Shown: one piece after another, positions 1 to 7,136 of the stretch
Layout: each line of letters begins with the position of its first letter
How positions within the stretch are numbered: the stretch's first letter is position 1
Assembly: GCA_020638675.1 (NCBI GenBank)
Contig: JACKID010000001.1
Coordinates: forward strand, 496,001-560,000
Direction of reading: 5' to 3'
DNA: 64,000 nt
Source: Planctomycetota bacterium
GTDB taxonomy: Bacteria; Planctomycetota; UBA8742; UBA2392
Translations under genes and position numbers: made by a program
Notes under the pieces: generated by a model
Database searches by the model: none
What the model was told of the DNA's origin: nothing
The model's input: only the letters and a program-made list of their open reading frames with translations

Positions 1-2268
1 GCCTGCTCGCAGCAGGAGCAGCCCGCACCGGCGCCGCAACCCGGCGCAGATCGCACCGACCTCGACCACTACGTCGTCCAGGATGACAACTCGGGCCAGG
101 GCGAAGTCGCCAAGAAGGCCACGCACGAAAGCCAGGTCAAAGAGCTGAACGGGTTGCTTGAGCAGCTCGGCAAGGCCAAGGACCTGAACGAGTCATTCCG
201 CATTGCAGAGTCGATCGAAGACCTCGGGCGCGACATCGCGCCGGAGCTGCTGGAAGGCGTCAAAAAACTGCCTGAGCTGCCGCGCATCGCCGGCTGGCGC
301 GCGGTCTGGACGCTCGGCTCGATCAACAACAACGGCTGGGACACCGGTGTGGACGGGCTGCTCGCCATCGTCATCGGCGAAGGCAGCGTTGACAACCGCG
401 TGGCTGCGGCCGAAGTGCTGGGCGCGATCGCCAGCACCCGCCACGCCGAGAAGCTGCGCAAGGCCCTCAATGAGCAGGTCTTCACGCCCGAAGTGAAAGT
501 ACAGCTCGCGGTAGCGCTGTGGCGCAGCGCGAAGGAGACCGATGCGACGAAGGTGCTGCGCGAAATGCTCAGCAGCGACAACGACAGTTTCAAGATCCAG
601 GCCGCGGTCGCACTCGGCGAGATCAATCAGCTCACGTCCGACGCCAAGGACATCCTCGAGATCGTCGCCGATGAGCCCACTCTGCGCGGTCGCACCGCCA
701 AGCGTGCGCTGGATTACGAGCGCGCCATCAAGCGCTTCGAGGCCGCGCTTGAGCATAAGCTGCCGGGGCAGGAGAAGGTCGAGAAGATCGACACCAAGCT
801 GCTCGACAGCGTCGAGAAGATGATCAAGGAACGCTACATCTACGCCGACGCAGTGGCCGGCCGCAAGCTGCTGTACGCGGCCGCGAGCGGCATGCTGGAG
901 GGGCTCGACCCGTACACCTGCCTGCTCGAAGACAACCAGCTGCGCGACGCCGGCGAGATTCGCCGCTTCGCCGTGCCGACGCTCGGCATCATGCTCGGCA
1001 GCGCGAAGATGGACCCGAAGCGCGAGGTGCGCCTCATTCGCGTTTTGTCCGTGCGTCCGGGCGGCCCGGCCGACCAGGTCGGCATTCGCCCCGGCGACCG
1101 CATCTACCGCGTGCTGCGCGGCGTGACCGAAGAGCAGATCCACAAGCTGCGCATCGACAGCAGCGACCTTCCCGACGAGAAGCACCCGTTCCAGACGCTG
1201 CCGCTGGATGAGGCGATCAGCCAGTTCCACGGCACGCTTGGCTCGATGGTCGGGCTGAACATCATGCGCGACGGCTGGCTGCTTTCGCGCTGGGTGCACG
1301 TGACACACACCGAGCCGGACACCGACTCGGTCAGCTACGAGCTGCTTCCGGGCAAGCTGGGCATGATCCACGTCGCCGAGTTGTCGTCCGCCTCGCCCGC
1401 GCGCGTGAAAGAGGCGATGGACAAGCTGAAGGAAGGCGAGGTCCGGGCGATTATTCTCGACCTGCGCAACTCGGCCGGCGGCAGCATTGAGGCCGCCACG
1501 CAGATCGCCGGGCTGTTCTTGCCGAAAAACACACTGGTCACCTTCAGCAGCGGGCGCAGCGAAGAGCTGGCCGCCACCGTGAAGTACACCACCAGCAACG
1601 AGGCGCCCGACACCGCCACGCCGCTGACCGTGCTGATCAACGGCGGCACGGCCGACGCGGGCGAAGTGCTTGCGGGAGCATTGCGCCAGCACAAGCGCGC
1701 CAGGACCGCCGGCAGCAAGACCTTCGGACGCGCGATCGTGCAGGAGTTGATCCCGATCCGCGCCAGCGAGCTGGAAGAAGACGGCAAGCAGGCCGCGCTG
1801 CTGTTGACCGTTGCGCGCTACTACGGCCCGGTGAGCGAGCAGTATTATTACGACCGCGGCGTCGAGGCCGACGTCGAGCTGACGCCCACGCTGTTCGAAA
1901 GCTGGGTCTACGACGCGTTCGAGAAGCTGGGCGACGACAAGGTCATCGGCCCGTACATCGACAAGCTGGTCGCGGAGGGCGACAAGGACAAGCTGAAGCA
2001 GCTCGCCCGCGCGGACGGGCACAAGACCGACGGCTACGCCGGCTTCGACGAGATGTACGCCAAGGCCGCCGCGACGCACCTGACCAAGGAAGACGTGCGC
2101 TACCTCGTCCGCAGCGAGTTGCGCAAGCGGCTGGTCGTCGACGGCGTCGATCTCAACCGGGTGGACCTGCAGGAAGACACGGTGTTTGTCGGCGCGGTGA
2201 AGGAAGCCGCCAAGGCCGCGGGCATCGACCTGTCCGAGATCCCCGAATACCGCATGATCAGCAAGTAG
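1..2268 (+). CDS. HEAT/PDZ/S41-like lipoprotein, 5' partial, probable pseudo-peptidase
   Basis: The frame is open from base 1, so the true start lies upstream. The first visible residues, Ala-Cys-Ser-Gln-Gln followed by a Pro/Ala-rich stretch, look like the end of a lipobox and suggest an anchored lipoprotein. Counting from base 1, residues 80-220 are alpha-helical HEAT-like repeats, about 322-380 a PDZ domain (GIRPGDRIYRV), and about 450-600 the peptidase S41 (tail-specific/C-terminal processing protease) fold. The core aligns without gaps to Prc/CtpA from the catalytic Ser loop to the Lys loop. The Ser position is Asp (codon 1654-1656, in GGTADAGE) and the Lys position is Arg (codon 1729-1731, in TFGRAIVQ). 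Both catalytic residues are therefore missing, and a non-proteolytic scaffold or sensor role is inferred. Confidence 0.85.
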   Translation, partial: ACSQQEQPAPAPQPGADRTDLDHYVVQDDNSGQGEVAKKATHESQVKELNGLLEQLGKAKDLNESFRIAESIEDLGRDIAPELLEGVKKLPELPRIAGWRAVWTLGSINNNGWDTGVDGLLAIVIGEGSVDNRVAAAEVLGAIASTRHAEKLRKALNEQVFTPEVKVQLAVALWRSAKETDATKVLREMLSSDNDSFKIQAAVALGEINQLTSDAKDILEIVADEPTLRGRTAKRALDYERAIKRFEAALEHKLPGQEKVEKIDTKLLDSVEKMIKERYIYADAVAGRKLLYAAASGMLEGLDPYTCLLEDNQLRDAGEIRRFAVPTLGIMLGSAKMDPKREVRLIRVLSVRPGGPADQVGIRPGDRIYRVLRGVTEEQIHKLRIDSSDLPDEKHPFQTLPLDEAISQFHGTLGSMVGLNIMRDGWLLSRWVHVTHTEPDTDSVSYELLPGKLGMIHVAELSSASPARVKEAMDKLKEGEVRAIILDLRNSAGGSIEAATQIAGLFLPKNTLVTFSSGRSEELAATVKYTTSNEAPDTATPLTVLINGGTADAGEVLAGALRQHKRARTAGSKTFGRAIVQELIPIRASELEEDGKQAALLLTVARYYGPVSEQYYYDRGVEADVELTPTLFESWVYDAFEKLGDDKVIGPYIDKLVAEGDKDKLKQLARADGHKTDGYAGFDEMYAKAAATHLTKEDVRYLVRSELRKRLVVDGVDLNRVDLQEDTVFVGAVKEAAKAAGIDLSEIPEYRMISK

Positions 2269-2271
2269 CCC

Positions 2272-2339
2272 AAACCCCGGGCGGAAGCCCCGGGGGCAGC
2301 AGGACACGCAAGCTAACCCCGGGCTTCCGCCCGGGGTTT
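2272..2339. terminator. bidirectional terminator between convergent genes
   Basis: A perfect 19-bp inverted repeat (2272-2290 and 2321-2339) is flanked by AAA on the left and TTTT on the right. It sits between the stop of the S41-like gene and the stop of the minus-strand gene, and its right arm encodes the last residues of the latter. The symmetry suits termination in both directions. Confidence 0.75.
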
Positions 2340-3314
2340 TACTTGCCCCGCAAGCATCCACCCGACCAGCGCGCACAGCCCGAAGCCGAGCGCGTTCAGG
2401 GTCCCGTGCCAGGTGATCATGTCGGTGATCAGCAGCGTCGGCACGCCGCGCGCCGTGCCCCATGCGAAGATGATCGCCAGCGTCATCGCCGTGCCCAGCG
2501 CGAGGTCCGACAGCACCAGTAGCACGCGAGTTGCGAAAGGCAGGCGCGAGCTCGGCGCGAACGCCAGATAGAGCTGCATCCATCCCAGCACGATCACGCC
2601 GGCCGCGAGAAAGAACGCGCCGCCGACCTCGATCCACACCGGCGCGCCCATGTGCGTTGTGGTGATGCCGAACGCGACGAGCGGATTGCCGACAGCCACG
2701 CCGATCGCCGCGATCCACGGCAGGCGCCCCGGGCGCGCGCGCACGATCTGCGCGGCGACGACGTGCAGCACCAGCCCGGCGAACACCTGGTGCACGCCCG
2801 CCAGCAGGACCATGATCGGCGCGAACCCGAAAGCTTCCCAGCGCATGGCCGCCGCGCCCGTCCACGCGCCGCTTACGGCGAACCAGAGCAGCCCGAGATC
2901 GGCCAGCGCGCCCGGTCGGCGAACCCCCAGCGCGAGTATGCGCCATGCGCCGGCAAACGCGCACGCGCCGGTCAAAGCCACCCACGGCAGCGCCAGCCAG
3001 AATCCGCTCGATTGCAGGCTCATCCCGACGATCAGCAGCGCGGCGGCGGGAAGCTGCAGCCACGCGGCGAAGTTCAGGATCGCGTCGGCGCGCCTGTGCT
3101 TCTCTTGACCAGTCAATATCAGCCCGAGCGCGAGCGGCACGTGGGTAAGTGCACCGAGCCACAGCAGCGCGGTTGCCCAGTCCGGCTCCAGAACTGTGTA
3201 CAGCATGCCCCACAGCGGCAGCCCGGCCAGCGCCCGCAGCCAGGCCCGCCCGCGAAGAAACGACACCGGAGCCGGCGCTTGTGCGGGGGTAAGTGTTATG
3301 GCCGGCTCCGGCAT
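2313..3314 (-). CDS. YndJ-like multi-pass membrane protein
   Basis: A 333-residue, very hydrophobic protein with about ten predicted membrane helices. The C-terminal half carries patterns I associate with the YndJ family: a VHQVFAGLVLHVVAAQ-type helix with buried histidines, and ITWHGTLNALGFGL near the end. YndJ has no established biochemical function. It is the last gene of the minus-strand membrane-protein operon that begins at 6353, and it starts 9 nt after the stop of the CPBP protease gene. Its 3' end overlaps the terminator hairpin. Assignment to the family is fairly sure; the function is unknown. Confidence 0.7.
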   Translation of the reverse strand: MPEPAITLTPAQAPAPVSFLRGRAWLRALAGLPLWGMLYTVLEPDWATALLWLGALTHVPLALGLILTGQEKHRRADAILNFAAWLQLPAAALLIVGMSLQSSGFWLALPWVALTGACAFAGAWRILALGVRRPGALADLGLLWFAVSGAWTGAAAMRWEAFGFAPIMVLLAGVHQVFAGLVLHVVAAQIVRARPGRLPWIAAIGVAVGNPLVAFGITTTHMGAPVWIEVGGAFFLAAGVIVLGWMQLYLAFAPSSRLPFATRVLLVLSDLALGTAMTLAIIFAWGTARGVPTLLITDMITWHGTLNALGFGLCALVGWMLAGQVKPRAEARG

Positions 3315-3323
3315 CGCGAGGTC

Positions 3324-3944
3324 CTAGGAATATCTGGCTACAAACATGATCAGGATGTCCCACCCGAGGTGCGCCACGAACGACGCCCAGAAGGAGCGCG
3401 TCTTGAAAGCAATCCAGCCCCACGCCGAGCCGAACACCAAGGCCGCAACCAGCAGCAGCGGCGGGCCCCACGGCAGGTGGACGAGTGCAAAGGCCATTCC
3501 GCCGAGAAGCACGCCCCAGGCCTTGAAGCGTTCAGTGAATGACAGGGTGACGGCGAGCCGCCAGACGATCTCCTCGCCGACGATGATCCAGACCAGCAAC
3601 GGCCAGACCTGCCAGCCCGGCGCGGAATCCAGCAGCGAGTAACTGCCGGCCACCTGCTCGCCCATGTCCGGCCAGATCTCGCGCAGCAGCAAGGAGCCGA
3701 CCCAGCCCGCGCCGTAGAGCAGACCCGCGGCAAACAGCCCCAGCCCGATCCAACGCCCCGAAGGCTTGAAGATCGCCTTCCATTCCAGCTTCACACCCAG
3801 CAGCGCCACCGGCACAGCGATCAAGTAGAACACAGCCATCCGGTGCCAGACGTTGCCCACGGCCTCCGTCAACGCCCACATCAACCCAAGGCCACCAACG
3901 GTGAGTGAAGTTGCGAAGGCGATGTTGCGATGTTCGTTGGTCAC
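3324..3944 (-). CDS. CPBP family intramembrane metalloprotease
   Basis: A 206-residue CPBP (Abi/CAAX-protease-like) membrane protein. All three family motifs are present: GEEIVWR (Glu124, Glu125, Arg129), FALVH (His156) and HLGWD (His192). They should form the intramembrane metal site used in prenyl-protein processing or membrane proteolysis. I place the start at a GTG whose GTGA overlaps the TGA of the upstream gene, because AGAGGG lies about seven bases before it; an upstream ATG in the same frame would overlap that gene by more than 100 bases. The first 40 residues are duplicated in the small frame at 4399-4521. The substrate is unknown. Confidence 0.85.
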   Translation of the reverse strand: MTNEHRNIAFATSLTVGGLGLMWALTEAVGNVWHRMAVFYLIAVPVALLGVKLEWKAIFKPSGRWIGLGLFAAGLLYGAGWVGSLLLREIWPDMGEQVAGSYSLLDSAPGWQVWPLLVWIIVGEEIVWRLAVTLSFTERFKAWGVLLGGMAFALVHLPWGPPLLLVAALVFGSAWGWIAFKTRSFWASFVAHLGWDILIMFVARYS

Positions 3945-4402
3945 TGTTGCGCCCTCTTCCGGTCGATGATCCGCTGCGTTGCCCATGAGGCTAGGAACGC
4001 GAAGGGCATGGAGAGGGCGATCGGAACACCCAGGCTCACTATCCAGACTGGCGCCCACGCAACTGCTTCAAACTCCCACGTCAACACGCCACCGAGTGCA
4101 ACCACCAAGCCGACAATGCCCGGCAGAGTGAAGAGACTCGCGACGACAAGGAAGCATCTTTCACCCGTTGCTGCGCGATACCGCCAGTTCAGGACCAATG
4201 TACCGAACAATGCCCCGAGCACCGTTGCGAGCATCACCGGCGCAAGAATGAGCACCTCTTTGTCCACACCTCGAATTGAGATCGGGCGCCAACCGAGCAA
4301 TCCCGGTAGCAGGCCGACACCTTGGAGTACGACAATAGCTAACAACGCCATAGTCGTTCTGCGGTTCTGTGGTGTGGCAAGGATAGGGCACTCGTACGTC
4401 AT
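3941..4402 (-). CDS. small multi-pass membrane protein, unknown
   Basis: 153 residues with about four hydrophobic helices (LLAIVVLQGVGLLPGLL, APVMLATVLGALFGTLVL, FLVVASLFTLPGIVGLVVAL, WAPVWIVSLGVPIAL). I do not recognise a family. The ATG overlaps the stop of the 40-codon CPBP fragment (ATGA), and its own stop overlaps the GTG of the CPBP protease (GTGA), so translation is probably coupled on both sides. Its base composition looks less GC-rich than that of its neighbours. A start 18 codons further upstream is possible but would read through the fragment. Confidence 0.65.
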   Translation of the reverse strand: MTYECPILATPQNRRTTMALLAIVVLQGVGLLPGLLGWRPISIRGVDKEVLILAPVMLATVLGALFGTLVLNWRYRAATGERCFLVVASLFTLPGIVGLVVALGGVLTWEFEAVAWAPVWIVSLGVPIALSMPFAFLASWATQRIIDRKRAQQ

Positions 4403-4521
4403 GCGAACACCGCCATCCGGTGCCAGACGTTGCTGACGAATTCGGTCAACGCCCACATCAGCCCCAACCCACCAAACGTCAGGCCCAGAGCCATCGGCAG
4501 GTTGTTGCGTTTGGAAGTCAT
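4399..4521 (-). pseudogene. 40-codon truncated duplicate of the CPBP protease N-terminus
   Basis: An intact small frame, ATG to TGA, encoding 40 residues with one hydrophobic helix. It matches the first 40 residues of the CPBP protease at 3324-3944: both contain GGLGLMWALTE and NVWHRMAVF. The DNA is also conserved, including a 22-base identical block at 4412-4433 and 3835-3856. Its start overlaps the stop of the acyltransferase gene and its stop overlaps the start of the next gene, each by ATGA. It is either a relic of a tandem duplication or a retained single-span peptide that keeps the operon coupled. Confidence 0.6.
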
Positions 4522-5393
4522 GCGGCCCCCAGTGCGTGGATGACGATGCCGCGCAGGAACCATGGGTGGAACAGCAGCGGCAGTGGTGCGAGTACCCAGA
4601 ATGCCGCCCACAGGCGTGAGGCGATTCCCGGACGGATCGGTGCCAGCATCGCGAGCCCGTTCAGAGCGAAGTACAGCATCGGCAGACCGTAGCCCGCATT
4701 GACCGGCAGGCTGATCGCGGCCTCGTGCAGCAGCCCGCTGAAAAGGAAGACGGCAAACGTTGAGGTGCGGCGGCCCCAGCCGCGCGTGGCGCGCATCACG
4801 GTTTCCTGGCACATCTCGGTGTAGGCGAGGTTCCAGCGTCGAGTCCAGAAGTCGCCCAGACTGCGCGAGGCGAGCGGGTTGCGAAACAGCGGCCCGACGT
4901 GGAACCCCGCCGTGCGCCAGCCGGCCGTCAGCACCGTGAACAGTCCGTAATGCAGGACCAGACTGCAGCCGACCAGCGCCGGCGGCGCACAGGCCCAAAG
5001 ACTGTGGGTTTCCTGCCACGCCCAGCGTGCAACCAGGATGCTGCCCGCACCAGCCGCAATGCTGACCAGTCCGCGTGCACCCATGCTGACGGCGGCCACG
5101 GGCGAGGACGCCCGTGCCACTGACTGCGGCCGCATCCCCGGCCACAGCAACAGCCACGCCAGCAGGCGGCCGTGTGAGGGCACGGGCTTGCCTGCTGCTC
5201 GGTGCTCGGCGAGGACGACCGCTTTCATCCAGAAGAACAGCACGCCGATGATCGCGCACATGCGGGCAATCGGGTCGGCATTCAGCAGCAGCCAGTGAAC
5301 CAGTGCGACGGACGGCGGGCCGACGCCCCACGCCGCGAGCCGGAGGGGCAGGCCCCCGCCGCGGTGCGTCAGCCCTGCCGTCTCTGCGCTCAC
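4518..5393 (-). CDS. MBOAT / wax-synthase-like acyltransferase
   Basis: A 291-residue membrane protein with about eight hydrophobic segments. The family signature of plant-type wax synthases and other MBOAT_2 O-acyltransferases is visible: SLGDFWTRRWN around the middle and SGLLHEAA, with the conserved membrane histidine, further on. By family it would transfer a fatty acyl group to an alcohol or another membrane substrate. The start is taken at a GTG that overlaps the stop of the upstream gene (GTGA); the frame extends 26 codons further upstream, inside that gene. The acceptor cannot be predicted from sequence. Confidence 0.75.
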   Translation of the reverse strand: MSAETAGLTHRGGGLPLRLAAWGVGPPSVALVHWLLLNADPIARMCAIIGVLFFWMKAVVLAEHRAAGKPVPSHGRLLAWLLLWPGMRPQSVARASSPVAAVSMGARGLVSIAAGAGSILVARWAWQETHSLWACAPPALVGCSLVLHYGLFTVLTAGWRTAGFHVGPLFRNPLASRSLGDFWTRRWNLAYTEMCQETVMRATRGWGRRTSTFAVFLFSGLLHEAAISLPVNAGYGLPMLYFALNGLAMLAPIRPGIASRLWAAFWVLAPLPLLFHPWFLRGIVIHALGAA

Positions 5394-5815
5394 GGCATCT
5401 CCATGAAGTTGTGCACTGCCGCCCAGCCGAACGCGGCCGCGAAGAAAATGAACAGCCCCAGAAAGCCCCACTCAGCGACCTTGTACTTCAAGCCTTGCGG
5501 GGCATCTGTCGGGTCGAAGTACGTGAGCTGCAAGACAACGCGCACGCCCCAGTAGGCGCAGATGAAGCAGGCGATGATGGCCGCCAGCGGGGATGCATCC
5601 AGCAGCAGTCCCGGCGCGGCGACCGCCAGCAGCCCCATCAGGATGTTGATCACCAGGATGTAGCCCGCCTGCGTGGTGAAGATCTGGCGCGTCAGCGGGC
5701 GCAGCGACGCCAGCTCTGTCTTCCAGCCCAGCGCCTTGGGCGCCTGCGTGCTCGCGGCCGCGAGCATGAAGTGACCGATGCCGGCCGCGCGAAGTGTCCA
5801 CTCAAGCGCTTCCAT
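5390..5815 (-). CDS. small four-helix membrane protein, unknown
   Basis: 141 residues with four hydrophobic helices and little extramembrane sequence. A YFDPTDAPQGLKYKVAEW loop precedes the last helix. I recognise no family. The ATG lies 14 bp inside the 3' end of the upstream gene, and the stop overlaps the GTG of the MBOAT gene, so it belongs to the same transcript. Its position directly before an acyltransferase suggests an accessory membrane role, which is inference from context only. Confidence 0.65.
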   Translation of the reverse strand: MEALEWTLRAAGIGHFMLAAASTQAPKALGWKTELASLRPLTRQIFTTQAGYILVINILMGLLAVAAPGLLLDASPLAAIIACFICAYWGVRVVLQLTYFDPTDAPQGLKYKVAEWGFLGLFIFFAAAFGWAAVHNFMEMP

Positions 5816-6353
5816 GGCCGCTCCCTGTTGGACCTTCCATGGTTTGCATGCCCGCGCCCATCAGCGTGCCGAGCGCGGTCCCGAGTACGCACATCGGCAC
5901 ACAGACGATCAGCAGGCCCCAGCCGTAGCACGGAATCAGCAACAAGCCCAGCCAGTACAATTGCCCGAGCAGGATTGCGCCGACCGCGTCGCGCACACGA
6001 ACGTCAACGCCGGAGACGGCTATGCACGAGGCGACGAGGCTGGTGAAGAACCCGATGACCAAAGGAGCAATGAACCACCAGGACGTGCCGCAGTTCGAGC
6101 CGTAGCTCACGTACAGAATGCCAAGCCCGACGAGCAGTTGGACTAAAGGGAGCAACGTCGCCGCGACCCGCAGTTTGTGGCGCGGTACGTGTTTGGCGTG
6201 CTGATCCCCGTCGCAGGGCTCGATCGGCAGTTGTCGGAAATTCGCCGGCACGGGGTGCCACTCGCCGCTGTCTTCCGGCAGGCGATCGTCGGCATTGTGG
6301 ATGCGGATCGGATACAGCGCCCCGCTGCGGATGATGGTGCTGTAGTTCGTCAT
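5802..6353 (-). CDS. four-helix membrane protein, first gene of the operon
   Basis: 183 residues: a soluble N-terminal part of about 60 residues, then four hydrophobic helices (VAATLLPLVQLLVGLGILYV, FIAPLVIGFFTSLVASCIAV, VGAILLGQLYWLGLLLIP, GWGLLIVCVPMCVLGTALG). No family is recognised. A GGGGTGA ribosome-binding site precedes the ATG. The palindrome at 6382-6399 lies about 28 bp upstream of the start, where it could control this gene and the genes down to 2313. Confidence 0.65.
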   Translation of the reverse strand: MTNYSTIIRSGALYPIRIHNADDRLPEDSGEWHPVPANFRQLPIEPCDGDQHAKHVPRHKLRVAATLLPLVQLLVGLGILYVSYGSNCGTSWWFIAPLVIGFFTSLVASCIAVSGVDVRVRDAVGAILLGQLYWLGLLLIPCYGWGLLIVCVPMCVLGTALGTLMGAGMQTMEGPTGSGHGSA

Positions 6354-6381
6354 GGCTCACCCCAGTCCGTTGCATCGTTTT

Positions 6382-6399
6382 CGTCAGTACAAACTGACG
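6382..6399. promoter_or_regulatory. palindromic operator upstream of the membrane-protein operon
   Basis: CGTCAGTACAAACTGACG has perfect 7-bp arms around a 4-base centre. It lies between the regulator gene and the first gene of the operon. A near-identical site (7007-7024) lies upstream of the regulator itself. The shared sequence is CGTCAGT-N3-AACTGAC. Confidence 0.65.
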
Positions 6400-6416
6400 G
6401 ATGCTCCGAAATAGAA

Positions 6417-6989
6417 CTAACCCCCGCCCTTGGGGAACAGCTTGGCCGCGGTGCGGAACACCTTGGCCATGCGCCCGTGCCCCATGGCGAGGAATACGTC
6501 AATCAGGTCCACGAACTCGTGGGCGAAGTCGGCGAACTTCTCGATCTTGCCGTGAAGCTCCTCGAGCTGCTTGCGCTCGGCCCCCTTGGAGCCCTTGGAT
6601 GCCCCCTCGGCGAAGCCCGCGGCCTCGTGCAGCCTTTCCATGACCGGCACGACTTCGCGGCGGCGGCGTTCGCGGATGGTGGTATGGAACCAGGTCCAGG
6701 GGTCCTTCTCGGCCTCGAAATAGGTCTTCCGGTCGCCGGGCTTGGTCACGCGGCGCACGACGCCCCATGCCATCAGGTCGCGGATGCTGGTGCTGGCGTT
6801 GCCATGGCTGATCTGGAGGCGCTCGGCGAGCGAGTCGATGTCGAGCGAATCGGGGGTGAGGTACAGCAGCGCGTGGACGCGCCCGACGGACTTGTTGACG
6901 CCCCAGAGCTGGCTGATGTCGGACCAGACCTCAATGAAGCGGTCTTCGACCTCGCGCTGGGGGTCCCGGATGTCGGCAGGCTCGTTCAT
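6417..6989 (-). CDS. GbsR/MarR-family transcriptional regulator
   Basis: A 190-residue winged-helix protein. Residues about 15-95 form the MarR-like fold, with the start-of-domain pattern FIEVWSDISQLWGVNKSVGRVHALL, a recognition region LAERLQISHGNASTSIRDLM, and the wing GVVRRVTKPGDRKTYFEAE. This layout is typical of GbsR-type regulators. The C-terminal half is a long helical dimerisation and sensing region. It precedes the membrane operon on the same strand, and a palindrome lies on each side of the gene. Autoregulation plus control of the operon is inferred. The effector is unknown. Confidence 0.85.
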   Translation of the reverse strand: MNEPADIRDPQREVEDRFIEVWSDISQLWGVNKSVGRVHALLYLTPDSLDIDSLAERLQISHGNASTSIRDLMAWGVVRRVTKPGDRKTYFEAEKDPWTWFHTTIRERRRREVVPVMERLHEAAGFAEGASKGSKGAERKQLEELHGKIEKFADFAHEFVDLIDVFLAMGHGRMAKVFRTAAKLFPKGGG

Positions 6990-7006
6990 TTCAGCACCAT
7001 CTGAAA

Positions 7007-7024
7007 CGTCAGTCTAAACTGACA
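7007..7024. promoter_or_regulatory. palindromic operator upstream of the GbsR-family gene
   Basis: CGTCAGTCTAAACTGACA has 6-bp perfect arms (GTCAGT/ACTGAC). It lies 18 bp upstream of the regulator's ATG and matches the site at 6382-6399 in 16 of 18 positions. Confidence 0.65.
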
Positions 7025-7055
7025 ATACTGTGTGGCGCGGCGGAAGGCAAATGCA

Positions 7056-7120
7056 AACCGCGAAGGACCGCAATGGGCCGCGAAGGAATTCAGGACCCGA
7101 CTTTGCGGTCCTTCGCGGTT
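7056..7120. repeat. 18-bp inverted repeat, possible terminator or intergenic repeat
   Basis: A perfect 18-bp inverted repeat (7056-7073 and 7103-7120) encloses 29 bases that contain a further partial copy (CCGCGAAGGA). It lies between the minus-strand PLP enzyme gene, which ends at 7137, and the promoter region of the GbsR-family gene. It could terminate the PLP enzyme transcript. The internal repetition resembles a dispersed intergenic palindrome more than a simple terminator. Confidence 0.5.
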
Positions 7121-7136
7121 CAGCATTGGCGTTTTG

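Noticed and set aside
193..3471. 1092-residue minus-strand open frame
   Set aside because: Antisense to the S41-like gene and in another frame of the YndJ/CPBP genes; His/Arg/Ala-rich composition typical of antisense reading in GC-rich DNA.
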